Shown: positions 25,880 through 35,186, counted from the stretch's first letter. The stretch is DNA of 64,000 nt from Clostridium sp. CS001 (GCF_020443565.1 NZ_JAIZZN010000012.1:1-64000), one strand, 5' to 3'. The notes: generated from the letters alone by a model not told the origin. A program made the numbers and translations.

Positions 25880-27451
25880 TTAACTCTCATTTATTTTATA
25901 TTTATTAATTTTATTTATAATAGTAGTATGGGAAACGCCCAATTCTTTTGCTGTTTTTCTCATACTTTTATTTTTCCTAAGTGCTATTACTATGGCCTGC
26001 TTTTCACAAATTTCCACCACTTCTTTAAGCTTTAAAACCTTATTTACATCTAAATCAATTTTATTTTCCACATCACTTACTAGGCCTATATCTAAAATAA
26101 GATTGGAAAGTGAAATAATCTCACTATCACACAAATTCATCGCTCTTTCAATTACATTTTGGAGTTCCCTTATGTTTCCTGGCCAATTATATTGCAGTAA
26201 TCTATTTATAAAGGAAAGCTCTGTACCCTTAATTTCCTTGCCTAATTTTTTATTAAACTTGGTAATAAATAAGTTAACTAATGGAGAAACATCTTCTAGT
26301 CTCTCTCTAAGTGGTGGTATAACTACAGGAATAACATTTAATCTATAATATAAATCTTCTCTAAACTTTCCCTGCTTAATCATTTCTTCTAAGTTCCTAT
26401 TAGTAGCTGCAATAATTCTTACATCTACACTTTCTTCTTTTGAACTTCCAATCTTTCTAATAACACCTTCTTGCAGAACCCTTAAAAGCTTTGCTTGTAA
26501 TACCATAGAAAGTTCCCCTATTTCATCTAAAAACATGGTTCCACCGTGAGCCTCTTTAAAAAGACCTTCTTTCCCACTATTAAGAGCTCCTGTAAAACTC
26601 CCCTTTTCGTAACCAAATAGCTCACTTTCTATCAAGTTATCCGGAAGGGCTGCACAGCTTATTTTTACAAAGGGCTTATTTTTTCTGCTGCTTAAGCTTT
26701 GAACTGCCTTTGCAAATAACTCTTTTCCTGTACCGCTTTCCCCTCTAAAAAGTATAGTGGAATCACTTTTAGCTACAGTGCTAACTAGTTTTTTTACATT
26801 TTCTATCTTATTACTATTTCCTACAATTTCATTAAATGCAACCTCAGGCGTTCCCGAGATGACATTTGCAATCTCTATGGCTTTGTGAATATCCTTAATG
26901 GATGCAACTGCTCCTATAATAATATCGTTATCATCTATAATTGCTCTACCTGTAGTTAGATAATGCACTTCTCCTCTTTCTGTATTAATATTGACTTCTA
27001 CATTATCGTACTTTAACCCACCGTTTATAAGGTTTATAGCTGGGGCATCTTCCCCTATGAGTTCTCTTATATCAGTTCCTATGACCTCTTCCTTTTTGCA
27101 ATGATATACCTTTTCACAGTAATTATTGAAAATATCTATTTGAAACTTTTTATTTATAACCATTATGCCTTCATCAACGGAATCTAAAATAGCTAGAAGC
27201 TTTCTTTCATTCTCTTCATAATTAAGTAAGTTAATTTCATTAATCGTGACAACGTCTTCTATTGAAGAAAGTTGTTTTTTTAATGTTTCCTTCCGAAAAT
27301 CACCCATATCCTGCATCTTAACACAAATCTTTTTAGGAAATACCTCCACAGAAAGGAGGTTTATTGCTGCTTTGTAAATCTTCTCGAGTATTGTTACTGT
27401 TATCCCTAATCTATCTTTGGTTATTATCTCAAATCTAATGTGTTTCTCCAT
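25880..27451 (-). CDS. Sigma-54-dependent activator, TyrR-like (ACT-PAS-AAA+-HTH)
   Basis: 523 residues. Order: ACT domain (KDRLGITVTILEKIYKAAI, residues 10-75), PAS domain (DSVDEGIMVINKKFQIDIFN, about 88-190), AAA+ domain with Walker A GESGTGKE, the sigma-54 contact loop as GSFTGA (usually GAFTGA), Walker B GGTMFLDEIGE, and a C-terminal HTH (MRKTAKELGVSHTTIINKI) of TyrR type. Enhancer-binding activators of this form respond to amino acids through the ACT domain. The target is very likely the neighbouring lyase, whose sigma-54 promoter lies in the 300 bases between the genes; both genes are on the minus strand, this one upstream. Confidence 0.88.
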   Translation of the reverse strand: MEKHIRFEIITKDRLGITVTILEKIYKAAINLLSVEVFPKKICVKMQDMGDFRKETLKKQLSSIEDVVTINEINLLNYEENERKLLAILDSVDEGIMVINKKFQIDIFNNYCEKVYHCKKEEVIGTDIRELIGEDAPAINLINGGLKYDNVEVNINTERGEVHYLTTGRAIIDDNDIIIGAVASIKDIHKAIEIANVISGTPEVAFNEIVGNSNKIENVKKLVSTVAKSDSTILFRGESGTGKELFAKAVQSLSSRKNKPFVKISCAALPDNLIESELFGYEKGSFTGALNSGKEGLFKEAHGGTMFLDEIGELSMVLQAKLLRVLQEGVIRKIGSSKEESVDVRIIAATNRNLEEMIKQGKFREDLYYRLNVIPVVIPPLRERLEDVSPLVNLFITKFNKKLGKEIKGTELSFINRLLQYNWPGNIRELQNVIERAMNLCDSEIISLSNLILDIGLVSDVENKIDLDVNKVLKLKEVVEICEKQAIVIALRKNKSMRKTAKELGVSHTTIINKINKYKINES

Positions 27452-27553
27452 ATTATTTCCTCCTAACTTACTCTTTCACATAAAATTATAGCATACAAGT
27501 GGATATACTTGTATGCTATGCTTTCCTTCTTCTTAGACCATCTATTAGCCTCG

Positions 27554-29062
27554 CTAATTTTCTTCTATAATCTTTTTAGCCCTATACTTTGAATAATTAA
27601 ATTCATACCAGGAATACTCTTCTGATAGTTTGTTCCGCAAATCCTCTAAATAACTATTAACTTCTCTAGACACATCAACATTTGGATCATCTTTTAACCT
27701 TAATATCTCGGGAATAGCGTCGTAAGATAGGTTCTTTAAATAAAACACATCAATCTTCTGGGTTTTATAATATATATCTATATTTTTCTCAGCAATTACT
27801 TTATCCACATTAATGTAATTTAGTAAAATATACATACCCAAAATAATTACTATTAAAACCTTATTAAGTGGCATTCTTCTATTCCAAATACCAATTACTA
27901 GCACCATAAGTAACATAAATAACATAAGCATAAATAAATGAACAAAAATCCTTAAATAAGTAAATCCATAAATTTGTTCATATAAAGACATCTTATAATG
28001 AGCTGAAAATAGCATATTTAATGTAAATGCTACAAGGATGGTTAAGAAAACATTACTTATTATATTTACTGCCTTGCTGCTCTTTTTAATAAAGTTCATA
28101 CTACTAAGCAATATGACAAAATTAATTATTGTAACAGCAACAAGTTCAAAGAAACCTTTTCTTGCATATTCAGAATATGTGAATTGACTAGGAAGAACGT
28201 TACTGCCTCCACCATAAAGGTATGAAAATTGTACTATTGAAAATAGTAGATATACTATATTTATCATAAAAATAATAGTTAATATAGTAACTGGTTCCCA
28301 CTTTATATCTGTCTTTCTATTTCCACTTTCATCACAGTTATATTTGAAACTCCATACATATGAAAACATAATCACAAAAGCTACTATAATAACTATTAAT
28401 TGATTTATGACTTTTCCAATGCTTAAAAACTGAAAACCATCAAAGAAATTGGCTATATAGTTCTTAAATACCATATCTGCTGATGTTAATAAAATTAAAA
28501 CTACTATTAATAGGGGTATAGAAATAATTAATCCTCTTATGATACTTTTCTTTGTAGAACTCATTTCTTTTTTATCTTTAGAAGCTAGCCTACTCTTAAT
28601 AAATATGAAAGGCTTATCAATATTTTCTGGTATAGCTTTAATAACTCTTTGAAATACCGTATTTATTAAATTTGGATTATCCCATTTCATATTCTCATAT
28701 CTAATTAACATGGTACTTACAAGAGTGAGTGTCACTATCATAATTCCATTAATAAAATTTAGAATACTGTTAGAATGAATAGAGTAATTTAATGCTATTA
28801 ATAATGTTGCTATGACCATAATAAATCCAGTATTTTTTTTAAATCTAACCTTTTCCCTCACACTCCACAGGAAGAATCCCATGAACATAATATAAAATAT
28901 AGGAATAGAAACACCAGATTGTTTACCATCAAAAAATGTTTCGTAAATTATTGCTAAAATAAGTGTAATACCTATAGTATATATTTTTTCATTTATACCA
29001 ATTTGAGAATCTACATTAGCTATTTCTTTCTTAATTTCAGACTGAAGCTCCTTCTTTTCCAT
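27554..29062 (-). CDS. DUF4173-family membrane protein
   Basis: 502 residues with about twelve membrane segments; the N-terminal 25 residues are soluble and charged, and a soluble C-terminal domain of some 75 residues (DVFYLKNLSYDAIPEILRL and following) ends the protein. The segment SIPLLIVVLILLTSADMVF is typical of DUF4173. Function unknown. It is the third gene of a transcript with a DUF2975 protein and a small HTH regulator, a grouping common in Clostridia and Bacilli, apparently an envelope or developmental module. Confidence 0.75.
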   Translation of the reverse strand: MEKKELQSEIKKEIANVDSQIGINEKIYTIGITLILAIIYETFFDGKQSGVSIPIFYIMFMGFFLWSVREKVRFKKNTGFIMVIATLLIALNYSIHSNSILNFINGIMIVTLTLVSTMLIRYENMKWDNPNLINTVFQRVIKAIPENIDKPFIFIKSRLASKDKKEMSSTKKSIIRGLIISIPLLIVVLILLTSADMVFKNYIANFFDGFQFLSIGKVINQLIVIIVAFVIMFSYVWSFKYNCDESGNRKTDIKWEPVTILTIIFMINIVYLLFSIVQFSYLYGGGSNVLPSQFTYSEYARKGFFELVAVTIINFVILLSSMNFIKKSSKAVNIISNVFLTILVAFTLNMLFSAHYKMSLYEQIYGFTYLRIFVHLFMLMLFMLLMVLVIGIWNRRMPLNKVLIVIILGMYILLNYINVDKVIAEKNIDIYYKTQKIDVFYLKNLSYDAIPEILRLKDDPNVDVSREVNSYLEDLRNKLSEEYSWYEFNYSKYRAKKIIEEN

Positions 29063-29080
29063 TTTAATACCCCCATAATT

Positions 29081-29290
29081 TTATTCATCTTCCTTATACT
29101 CGAGAATATCCCCTGGTGTACATTTAAGTTCCCTACAAATAGCTTCTAATGTGCTAAACCTAATAGCCTTTGCCTTAGAGGTCTTTAATATAGATAAATT
29201 TGCATTTGTTATTCCAACTCTAATTGCCAGATCTGACAAAGATATCTTTCTTTTTGCCATCATAACGTCTAAATTTACGACAATTGCCAT
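29081..29290 (-). CDS. Small Cro/CI-type HTH regulator (YozG-like)
   Basis: 69 residues; almost nothing but a helix-turn-helix: MMAKRKISLSDLAIRVGIT, NANLSILKTSKAKAIRFSTL, then ICRELKCTPGDILEY, the YozG/COG3655 pattern. Start is ATG 29290, six bases past AAGGGGG; two upstream in-frame starts overlap or precede that site. Such regulators are encoded beside DUF2975 proteins and probably control their own operon; a perfect inverted repeat lies before the operon at 29907. Confidence 0.85.
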   Translation of the reverse strand: MAIVVNLDVMMAKRKISLSDLAIRVGITNANLSILKTSKAKAIRFSTLEAICRELKCTPGDILEYKEDE

Positions 29291-29347
29291 ATTCATCCCC
29301 CTTGTATTTCTCTGGAGCACATAACAGTTTTTAACTATAATTTATCA

Positions 29348-29842
29348 TTATATTGTAAATTCATTTTCCTCTTTGGCTTCAACAGCCTGCTTAAATACCT
29401 TAGATAGAATTAGAATAAACCATCCAGCGAAAAAGAATATTAAAAATTCGATGTCAGTATGTATTCCACTAGAGTCAATGTAGGCTATACTAAAATTTTT
29501 ATATTGTCCATTTATAACAAAATTCAAAGCATAGCAAATGGAAATTATAAAACAGAGCAAAGATATTCTTTTAAGGCTAAGCACATTATCTATAATAAAT
29601 GGCGTTACATTTATTAAAGAAATAACAACTTTCCTTAGTTGAAATAGGATTAATATAACTGAAATTCCACCTATGCTAAATAGAATGTATGTGATACTAT
29701 ATCTAAACCATGCCATATTTACTTCTTTTCCACTTAACATTCCCTTTGATAATATAAAATAAATAGCTATACCAATAATAATCATAATGTCTAAGGATAT
29801 CTTTAAAAATGAGGCTAAGGACATTTTGCCATAATATTTCAT
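29348..29842 (-). CDS. DUF2975-family membrane protein
   Basis: 164 residues, four membrane segments (FLKISLDIMIIIGIAIYFIL, YSITYILFSIGGISVILILF, ISLLCFIISICYALNFVI, IEFLIFFFAGWFILILS) and the family segment QLRKVVISLINVTPFIIDNV. First gene of the DUF2975-HTH-DUF4173 transcript. DUF2975 proteins have no established biochemical role; the fixed link to a YozG-type regulator suggests a membrane partner of that regulator. Confidence 0.78.
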   Translation of the reverse strand: MKYYGKMSLASFLKISLDIMIIIGIAIYFILSKGMLSGKEVNMAWFRYSITYILFSIGGISVILILFQLRKVVISLINVTPFIIDNVLSLKRISLLCFIISICYALNFVINGQYKNFSIAYIDSSGIHTDIEFLIFFFAGWFILILSKVFKQAVEAKEENEFTI

Positions 29843-30164
29843 TAAGTGCTCCTCCTGTAATAATATTTCTTTAAATTAATATTACTACTAAATTAATTAC
29901 TTTTCAATATATATTTATTGTTTTTCAATAAATATATATCTAAATTCAATCCTTTATAAATAATACTCATGTTAAGTATATTTTAATACATCTCTTTGTA
30001 TTAAATAGCAACATAAATGTATCTTTTAATTGTAGCCTTTGATATAATATCAAGTGTATGTTTTGAGACTTAACTTTTATCCTGCATTTTTGTGTTGAAT
30101 TTATGCGTACATATATATTTATATTATTACTTAATGTAATATTAGGAAGGATGTTTAAATTAAA
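29843..30164. other. Divergent intergenic region
   Basis: About 320 AT-rich bases between the DUF2975 gene and the PAP2 phosphatase gene. It contains the perfect inverted repeat at 29907-29939 and, by position, two divergent promoters; nothing else stands out. Confidence 0.5.
29907..29939. promoter_or_regulatory. Inverted repeat, candidate operator of the DUF2975 operon
   Basis: ATATATATTTATTG and CAATAAATATATAT are exact complements separated by TTTTT, 65 bases before the DUF2975 start. No T-run follows on either side, so an operator for the small HTH protein is more likely than a terminator. Inference from position. Confidence 0.5.
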
Positions 30165-30749
30165 ATGCTTAATTATTTAACAAGTTCTATGAATTTAGGC
30201 TGGAATCAATTTTTTATTACTATTTCAAATTCTTCAGACCCTGAACCTCAGATTTTAATAACCTTATTAGGTTTTTTTATATTGTATCTTTTGAATTACA
30301 AATTAGAAGCTATTTGCTGCACATTTAACATTGGAATAACCGGTTTTACAAACTTAATACTTAAAAACACAGTAAAAAGGCCTCGTCCCACAGGAATATG
30401 GCTAACAGAAGCTCACGGCTATGGTTTTCCTAGTGGCCATTCATCTATTTCTACTGCTATAGGCATCGTAATCATTTACTTTATAATTAAACGAATGAAG
30501 AATAAAAAGATTGCGTATTTAATAAGTGGTCTTATATTTATATATTTAGTACTTGTAGGAGTTAGCAGAGTTTATGTTGGTGTTCACTACCCTACCGATG
30601 TTTTAGGTGGTTGGTTTATAGCTGTAATATGGTCTTTTATTAGCATTACAGCTTATAATTATTGTATGAAAAAAGGTGTAAATAAGTTTTTAGATAAGCA
30701 TTTCACTATTAAACTTAATATCTTCAAGAATAAGTCAAAACCTTTATAA
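30165..30749 (+). CDS. PAP2-family membrane phosphatase
   Basis: 194 residues with five or so membrane segments. The three parts of the PAP2 active site are present: KNTVKRPRP, then PSGHSS, then SRVYVGVHYPTDVLGG. Such enzymes remove phosphate from lipid phosphates such as undecaprenyl pyrophosphate or phosphatidate at the outer membrane face. Single gene with AGGAAGGA upstream and a strong hairpin behind. Confidence 0.88.
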   Translation: MLNYLTSSMNLGWNQFFITISNSSDPEPQILITLLGFFILYLLNYKLEAICCTFNIGITGFTNLILKNTVKRPRPTGIWLTEAHGYGFPSGHSSISTAIGIVIIYFIIKRMKNKKIAYLISGLIFIYLVLVGVSRVYVGVHYPTDVLGGWFIAVIWSFISITAYNYCMKKGVNKFLDKHFTIKLNIFKNKSKPL

Positions 30750-30760
30750 ATATTAATACA

Positions 30761-30804
30761 TTAAGAGCTCTAGTCATTCACCTTTGAATGATTAGAGCTC
30801 TTAA
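30761..30804 (+). terminator. Hairpin after PAP2 gene
   Basis: Twenty-base arms (TTAAGAGCTCTAGTCATTCA and partner) with a 4-base loop and one G-T pair. The T-run on the plus strand is interrupted, TCTTTCC. Confidence 0.75.
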
Positions 30805-30812
30805 TCTTTCCT

Positions 30813-30833
30813 CTCTTGGGGACGGTTCTCAAC
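30813..30833. repeat. Possible REP-like fragment
   Basis: CTCTTGGGGACGGTTCTCA resembles the GGGGACGGTTCTC repeats that accompany Y1/REP-associated transposases in clostridia and bacilli. Only a half-site is present and there is no transposase, so it is at best a relic. Confidence 0.3.
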
Positions 30834-30893
30834 TTTTAGCTTTTAAGCTACTTCATCTACAGAATCTATATTTTTCTCTTCACAACATCGCTC

Positions 30894-31356
30894 CTATTCT
30901 TTTTTTATTAAAAACATCTCAGTTGTTTCTACCCCTGCTAAAAATCCCAACTTATGATAACTCATTTCTGCATGATTGCCGAGTGTTACAAATAACCTAA
31001 GCACAGTATGTTGTTCTTTTAGTACTGTCAACGCCTTCTTAATCATATTTTTAGCAAGTCCATTTCCTTGAAATGATGGTTTTACTGCAATATCATACAC
31101 ATTAGGCCATTCTTCCCATATTGATATTAGGCATGCTCCCACTAATTCATTAGTCTTTTTTAATCCAATAGCAAATATTGCAATCTTTTAAAATTGAACA
31201 ACACATATCAAAACTCTGTCTAAACCATACATTTATACTCAAAATTTCATATGTGGCAAAATGAATAGAAAATTCTTTCCAATCTGCTTTATGAATACTA
31301 TATCCTTCTGATAACTCATATACATTAATTTCATTAGACCACTGATTGTATTTCAT
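30894..31356 (-). pseudogene. GNAT acetyltransferase with frameshift in an A6 run
   Basis: The first part (from 31356) reads MKYNQWSNEINVYELSEGYS and goes to CNICYWIKKD, then stops at 31150. Reading one base fewer in the A6 run (plus-strand T6 at 31156-31161) continues as KKTNELVGACLISIW and into the acetyl-CoA loop VKPSFQGNGLAKNMIKKAL. Together about 150 residues, a normal small GNAT. So there is one extra A. The neighbour at 36653 shows the same kind of lesion. Confidence 0.8.
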
Positions 31357-31470
31357 CTTGAAAAACTCCTTAATTTATATTTTCTTTCTTCCAATATATA
31401 TTGATTTTAAATCCCTAACTTTAATATTCTTTTTTCCCAATATTCTAATACAAGAATGTTTCTTATTACC

Positions 31471-31848
31471 CTACTCCCAGTGATATGGTAATAAATCACC
31501 AATAGTTACCACTGTATCTGGTTTTATCATTACCTCGCATTTATGATTGTCATCATGAACTTGACAAATAAATTCTCTACACCTTCCACAAGGTGGTATT
31601 ATTGTTTCATCTTTATAAACTGCAATCATTCTAACTATCCTGTTTTCTCCTGCAGTAATCATTGAAGCAATAGCAGCATGCTCTGCACAAAATCCCATAG
31701 AAGACGGTGTATCTATACATACTCCAGTATAAACTCTCCCACTTTCAGAAAGAATTGCTGCTGCAACAGATCCAGCATAAGATTTTTTTGAAATTTTTCT
31801 AGGATTTAATGTTTTTTTTGCAATACTATATAATTCATCAAAGGTCAT
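31471..31848 (-). CDS. Cytidine deaminase-family protein
   Basis: 125 residues of a zinc-dependent nucleoside deaminase. The catalytic Glu and first ligand lie in FCAEHAAIASM, the two further Cys ligands in IPPCGRCREFICQ. The family includes cytidine deaminases and blasticidin-S deaminases; CAEHAAI and PCGRCRE differ from the housekeeping CAERTAI and PCGACRQ, so an alternative substrate is possible. It lies in an accessory stretch with acetyltransferases and a kinase-like phosphotransferase. Confidence 0.8.
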   Translation of the reverse strand: MTFDELYSIAKKTLNPRKISKKSYAGSVAAAILSESGRVYTGVCIDTPSSMGFCAEHAAIASMITAGENRIVRMIAVYKDETIIPPCGRCREFICQVHDDNHKCEVMIKPDTVVTIGDLLPYHWE

Positions 31849-31873
31849 TTTACTTCCCCCTCACTTATCTGCT

Positions 31874-32041
31874 CTACGCATATAACTTTCCATGTTCATA
31901 TTCTCCATATACATGAAAGGATTCTCCTTTATAGTTATTCTTCAATAAATCATCTATAATAAAATAATAATTTGTTATTTCTTCACCCAAAAGTTCAACA
32001 AAATCTTCATGGTTATTTATTGTCAATTCTAATATCCCCAT
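31874..32041 (-). CDS. Small 55-residue protein, possibly a truncated gene
   Basis: An open frame starts at ATG 32041 eight bases behind GGGGAGG, a strong ribosome site, and reads MGILELTINNHEDFVELLGE, then EITNYYFIIDDLLKNNY and ends GEYEHGKLYA. The clean end (TAG) in the middle of what looks like a domain suggests the N-terminal part of a longer protein, perhaps an acetyltransferase, cut short. Nothing in the following 25 bases continues it in another frame. It precedes the deaminase gene by 26 bases. Confidence 0.5.
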   Translation of the reverse strand: MGILELTINNHEDFVELLGEEITNYYFIIDDLLKNNYKGESFHVYGEYEHGKLYA

Positions 32042-32072
32042 ATTAAACGCCTCCCCTATCTTTATTAGCTGG

Positions 32073-33002
32073 CTATGAATATTTCTTAAGTATCTTAATG
32101 CCTTCCCAGTAATAATCAGGAGCTTGTATTTTAGCCCAGCTACATATACCTAACCCTGAGTAAAGTTCATATAACTTCTTTTTCCTTTCTAAGTCATTAC
32201 TAAATTTCATATGCTTTTCATAACCTCGCTTAAAAGCTTCTGCAAATTTTTGATTTTCATCTAATAACTTATAATAGCAATCTATTATTTCTGAATCTCT
32301 ATCATATGGAACACAGTGTTCAAAATCGATTAGCGCTGAAAGTTCCCACTTTTCATCTACTTTTTCAACAAGAATATTTCGCTCTCCAAAATCTCCATTA
32401 TGAAGATGTGCCACTTTAACATCATCTACTAAGTTAAGCATTCCCTTTAAAACTTCTGCACATTGTATTTGAAGTGGCTCTTCCTCTAAATGTTGGTCAA
32501 ATAACTCTTTGAGAATTGCATCAACATTTTTTCTGAAAATTATTGAAAAGTCCTTTATATTCTCTATGCTATTACCATTTTCATCCCAATTCCCAAAGAA
32601 ATCAAAGGTCTTTAAGCTGTGTATTTTAGATAACTGTTCTCCCATTGCTTCATATATCTCTTTTGCATTATCTTCACTAATAGAATCTTTAACCTTGCTA
32701 AATACTTCACCCTCTTTATGCTCCATAAAAATCCATTCTGTTCCATCTTCAAGCTTACCAAAGTTTAAAACTTTAGGAGCTTTAACACCACTTCCTTCAA
32801 GAAATCTTAATGAAGCAACTTCTCTATTCCATTTATTCTTTTTATAGTAAACCTTGAGTACTCCAATAATTCCACTTTCATTTTTAACTCTATAAACAAG
32901 ATGTCTTTTAAGTTCATGATTTCCTATAGGGTCTACTTCTACATTTTCATTTAATAGTTTTGAAACTATTTCTTTAATTTGTTCATCTGAATAATTTAAC
33001 AT
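32073..33002 (-). CDS. Phosphotransferase (APH/ChoK-like kinase fold)
   Basis: 309 residues of the aminoglycoside phosphotransferase superfamily. N-lobe: HLVYRVKNESGIIGVLKVYY with the ATP-binding Lys. Catalytic loop HLHNGDFGERNILVE with Asp and Asn, and metal-binding IDFEHC. The exact substrate cannot be told; members phosphorylate aminoglycosides, choline, hydroxy-amino acids or other small alcohols. It overlaps the upstream GNAT gene by seven bases, so the two are co-expressed, an arrangement seen in drug-modifying or metabolite-modifying cassettes. Confidence 0.8.
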   Translation of the reverse strand: MLNYSDEQIKEIVSKLLNENVEVDPIGNHELKRHLVYRVKNESGIIGVLKVYYKKNKWNREVASLRFLEGSGVKAPKVLNFGKLEDGTEWIFMEHKEGEVFSKVKDSISEDNAKEIYEAMGEQLSKIHSLKTFDFFGNWDENGNSIENIKDFSIIFRKNVDAILKELFDQHLEEEPLQIQCAEVLKGMLNLVDDVKVAHLHNGDFGERNILVEKVDEKWELSALIDFEHCVPYDRDSEIIDCYYKLLDENQKFAEAFKRGYEKHMKFSNDLERKKKLYELYSGLGICSWAKIQAPDYYWEGIKILKKYS

Positions 33003-33910
33003 TGATTTTCTCCTTTTATAAAAGTTAAAATCTTATATTTGTTAACAGGCTCTAATGATTTATATAGAAAATTTGCAGGAAATGGCTCTGCTCCAGTATC
33101 TATATAAGCCATTTCAATTCCTGCATTCTTCAATCTTGAAAACACATTACTTAGCATTGCTTTAGCCAGTCCTTTACCTTGAAAATCAGGATGCGTTCCA
33201 ACAGGGTCAATTTCTGCCATCTTATTTTTTAAGTCAGGCCATACCGTGCAAAATGAAACACACTGCTTCTCTGGTGTTATTATGATAATATTCCAATCAT
33301 AATAATACCCTGGTGCCTGCGACTTAGTTTTAAACCGTTGTTTACTTGATCCAGCACGAGGAAATGCAGCATCTTTAGCTATAAAAAATGTATCAAAATC
33401 TTTTAATTCAGATAACGAACTAACTCGAAACCTTTCTTTTAACTGTGCATTTAGTACTGTTACCGACATATCATATGCATAAATATTTTTCGAATGACAC
33501 TTCTGCTGATAACCAGCAGATTTTAAGTTCTCAATTCTAAAAGTATCTTCTTCTAATGAAAAGGTTGTTTGAATTCCTGTATTTCTATCATTTATCCATT
33601 GAATGATATCTTTTTCCACTTCTCTATAATTAGGATTTACTTGAATGTGAAATTCTTCTTCTCCATATTCTGAAATACAAAACCCAACTAGTTGTCCACT
33701 ATTGTTGCGCCATATTCTTACCTTATCTGATAATTTCTTTATATCATCTTCAGATGTATTAAAATTGTGTGCATAGTGCCCATTCTGAAATCGACTAAAA
33801 AACCAATTAATAGGTGGATTGTTGTGTGAATAGCTATCAATTAATAAATTTTGCATTTCTTTTAACTCACTATCTGTATGTGTATATTTACAAGAATCAT
33901 ATTTCATCAT
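32996..33910 (-). CDS. GNAT family N-acetyltransferase, two-domain
   Basis: 304 residues. The C-terminal half has the acetyl-CoA loop VGTHPDFQGKGLAKAMLSNV; the N-terminal half (IQVNPNYREVEKDIIQWI and around) is a degenerate second GNAT-like domain. Start MMKYDSCKYTHTDSE with a GGAGAAGA ribosome site. Overlaps the phosphotransferase gene by 7 bases. Acceptor substrate unknown. Confidence 0.8.
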   Translation of the reverse strand: MMKYDSCKYTHTDSELKEMQNLLIDSYSHNNPPINWFFSRFQNGHYAHNFNTSEDDIKKLSDKVRIWRNNSGQLVGFCISEYGEEEFHIQVNPNYREVEKDIIQWINDRNTGIQTTFSLEEDTFRIENLKSAGYQQKCHSKNIYAYDMSVTVLNAQLKERFRVSSLSELKDFDTFFIAKDAAFPRAGSSKQRFKTKSQAPGYYYDWNIIIITPEKQCVSFCTVWPDLKNKMAEIDPVGTHPDFQGKGLAKAMLSNVFSRLKNAGIEMAYIDTGAEPFPANFLYKSLEPVNKYKILTFIKGENQC

Positions 33911-33968
33911 TTATCTTCTCCTTTAATTTTTAGAAACTTAATCTTTCCCTTATATGTCTTATGAATTA

Positions 33969-35186
33969 CTACTTCACTCCAATCAATGAAGTTAATCCAT
34001 TGGCTAAAGTCTCACCCCAGCATAAGAAATCATGTCCACTATTAAAATACTTAAAATCTACCTTATATCCTTTTTCTATTAATATATCTTTAAAAATAAT
34101 ATGTGTATCAATCATGGTTTCTTTATTTTCAAGAACCCCTACATTTAAGTAAAACTTAAGAGGTAGTTTATCTATTTCTTTAAATTCATTACCTAGCCAG
34201 CAAGCTGTTTCATCATCTTTACAATTCTCTGCTTTATACCAATAAGAGCCTGACTGAGAAAGTACATTTCCGAAAACTTCAGAATGTTTTAATCCTAAAT
34301 ATGCTGCTGTTAATCCACCTAAACTATATCCTCCAATTACGCACTCATTAGCTTTTCTAGAAATATTATAATTATCACGAGCCCATGGTATTATTTCTTT
34401 AACTATGATATCTGCAAAATTATCATTGCACTTTAATTCTTTTATTCTTGTTTTTGTTGAATCAATAAATATAGTAACTATTTGTGGTATTTTTTTATCA
34501 GCTATAAGATTATCTAGTACTGCTATACTTGAAAGAATATTAATGTATTCATCACCATCTGTTAAAACTAAAACTCCGTAAGGTTCATTAATTTTTTCAT
34601 AACCATAGGGCATATAAATTCTTATTCTACGGCTTTCTTCTAAATTTCCACTTTGAAATTGATGTTCACATATAGTCCCTTTAGGGATATCATTTCTTTC
34701 TTTAACCCAAAAATGTTCCTTTTCATTTGGCATCACAGCATAAGACCTTAATTCATCTGCATCACCATCTTCACCCTTAAAAACCAATCTATTTTCATTG
34801 AACTTGTCATACATTAGATTATCCCATCTTTTTTCACAATTAACCTCCATAGAGTCATTAACTGAGAAAGCATATGTGAACCGTATGTTATTTGGAACCT
34901 TATAAGTTATATACCATAAATTTGTTTCAAGAAGTCTTTCCATCTTATTTTCTAATAAGTTATCTTCTCCAATTGGTGGCATGAATACTATATTTTCAAC
35001 TTCTTCATCTGCTTTATAGACAAAAGTAACTAAATCATTTTCAAAATCGCCCTCTAGTTTTTCTATTAATGGAGTCCCTTTATGCTCTATCTCACACAAA
35101 AATTCATCTAGCGCTTCATTACTTCCATGTTGAATTTTTTCTTCTAATTGCACAATTATTTTACTTTTTAATAATGATTTTTCCAT
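33969..35186 (-). CDS. Enterochelin-esterase-like alpha/beta hydrolase
   Basis: 405 residues. A beta-rich N-terminal domain of about 180 residues (LWYITYKVPNNIRFTYAFSV) precedes an esterase D/Fes-like hydrolase domain: IRIYMPYGYEK, VLVLTDGDEYI, the nucleophile elbow GGYSLGGLTA, and the final His in NSGHDFLCW. Fes proteins hydrolyse ferric-siderophore esters, but many relatives are general acyl esterases and no siderophore genes are near. ATG start behind AGGAGG. Complete. Confidence 0.8.
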   Translation of the reverse strand: MEKSLLKSKIIVQLEEKIQHGSNEALDEFLCEIEHKGTPLIEKLEGDFENDLVTFVYKADEEVENIVFMPPIGEDNLLENKMERLLETNLWYITYKVPNNIRFTYAFSVNDSMEVNCEKRWDNLMYDKFNENRLVFKGEDGDADELRSYAVMPNEKEHFWVKERNDIPKGTICEHQFQSGNLEESRRIRIYMPYGYEKINEPYGVLVLTDGDEYINILSSIAVLDNLIADKKIPQIVTIFIDSTKTRIKELKCNDNFADIIVKEIIPWARDNYNISRKANECVIGGYSLGGLTAAYLGLKHSEVFGNVLSQSGSYWYKAENCKDDETACWLGNEFKEIDKLPLKFYLNVGVLENKETMIDTHIIFKDILIEKGYKVDFKYFNSGHDFLCWGETLANGLTSLIGVK

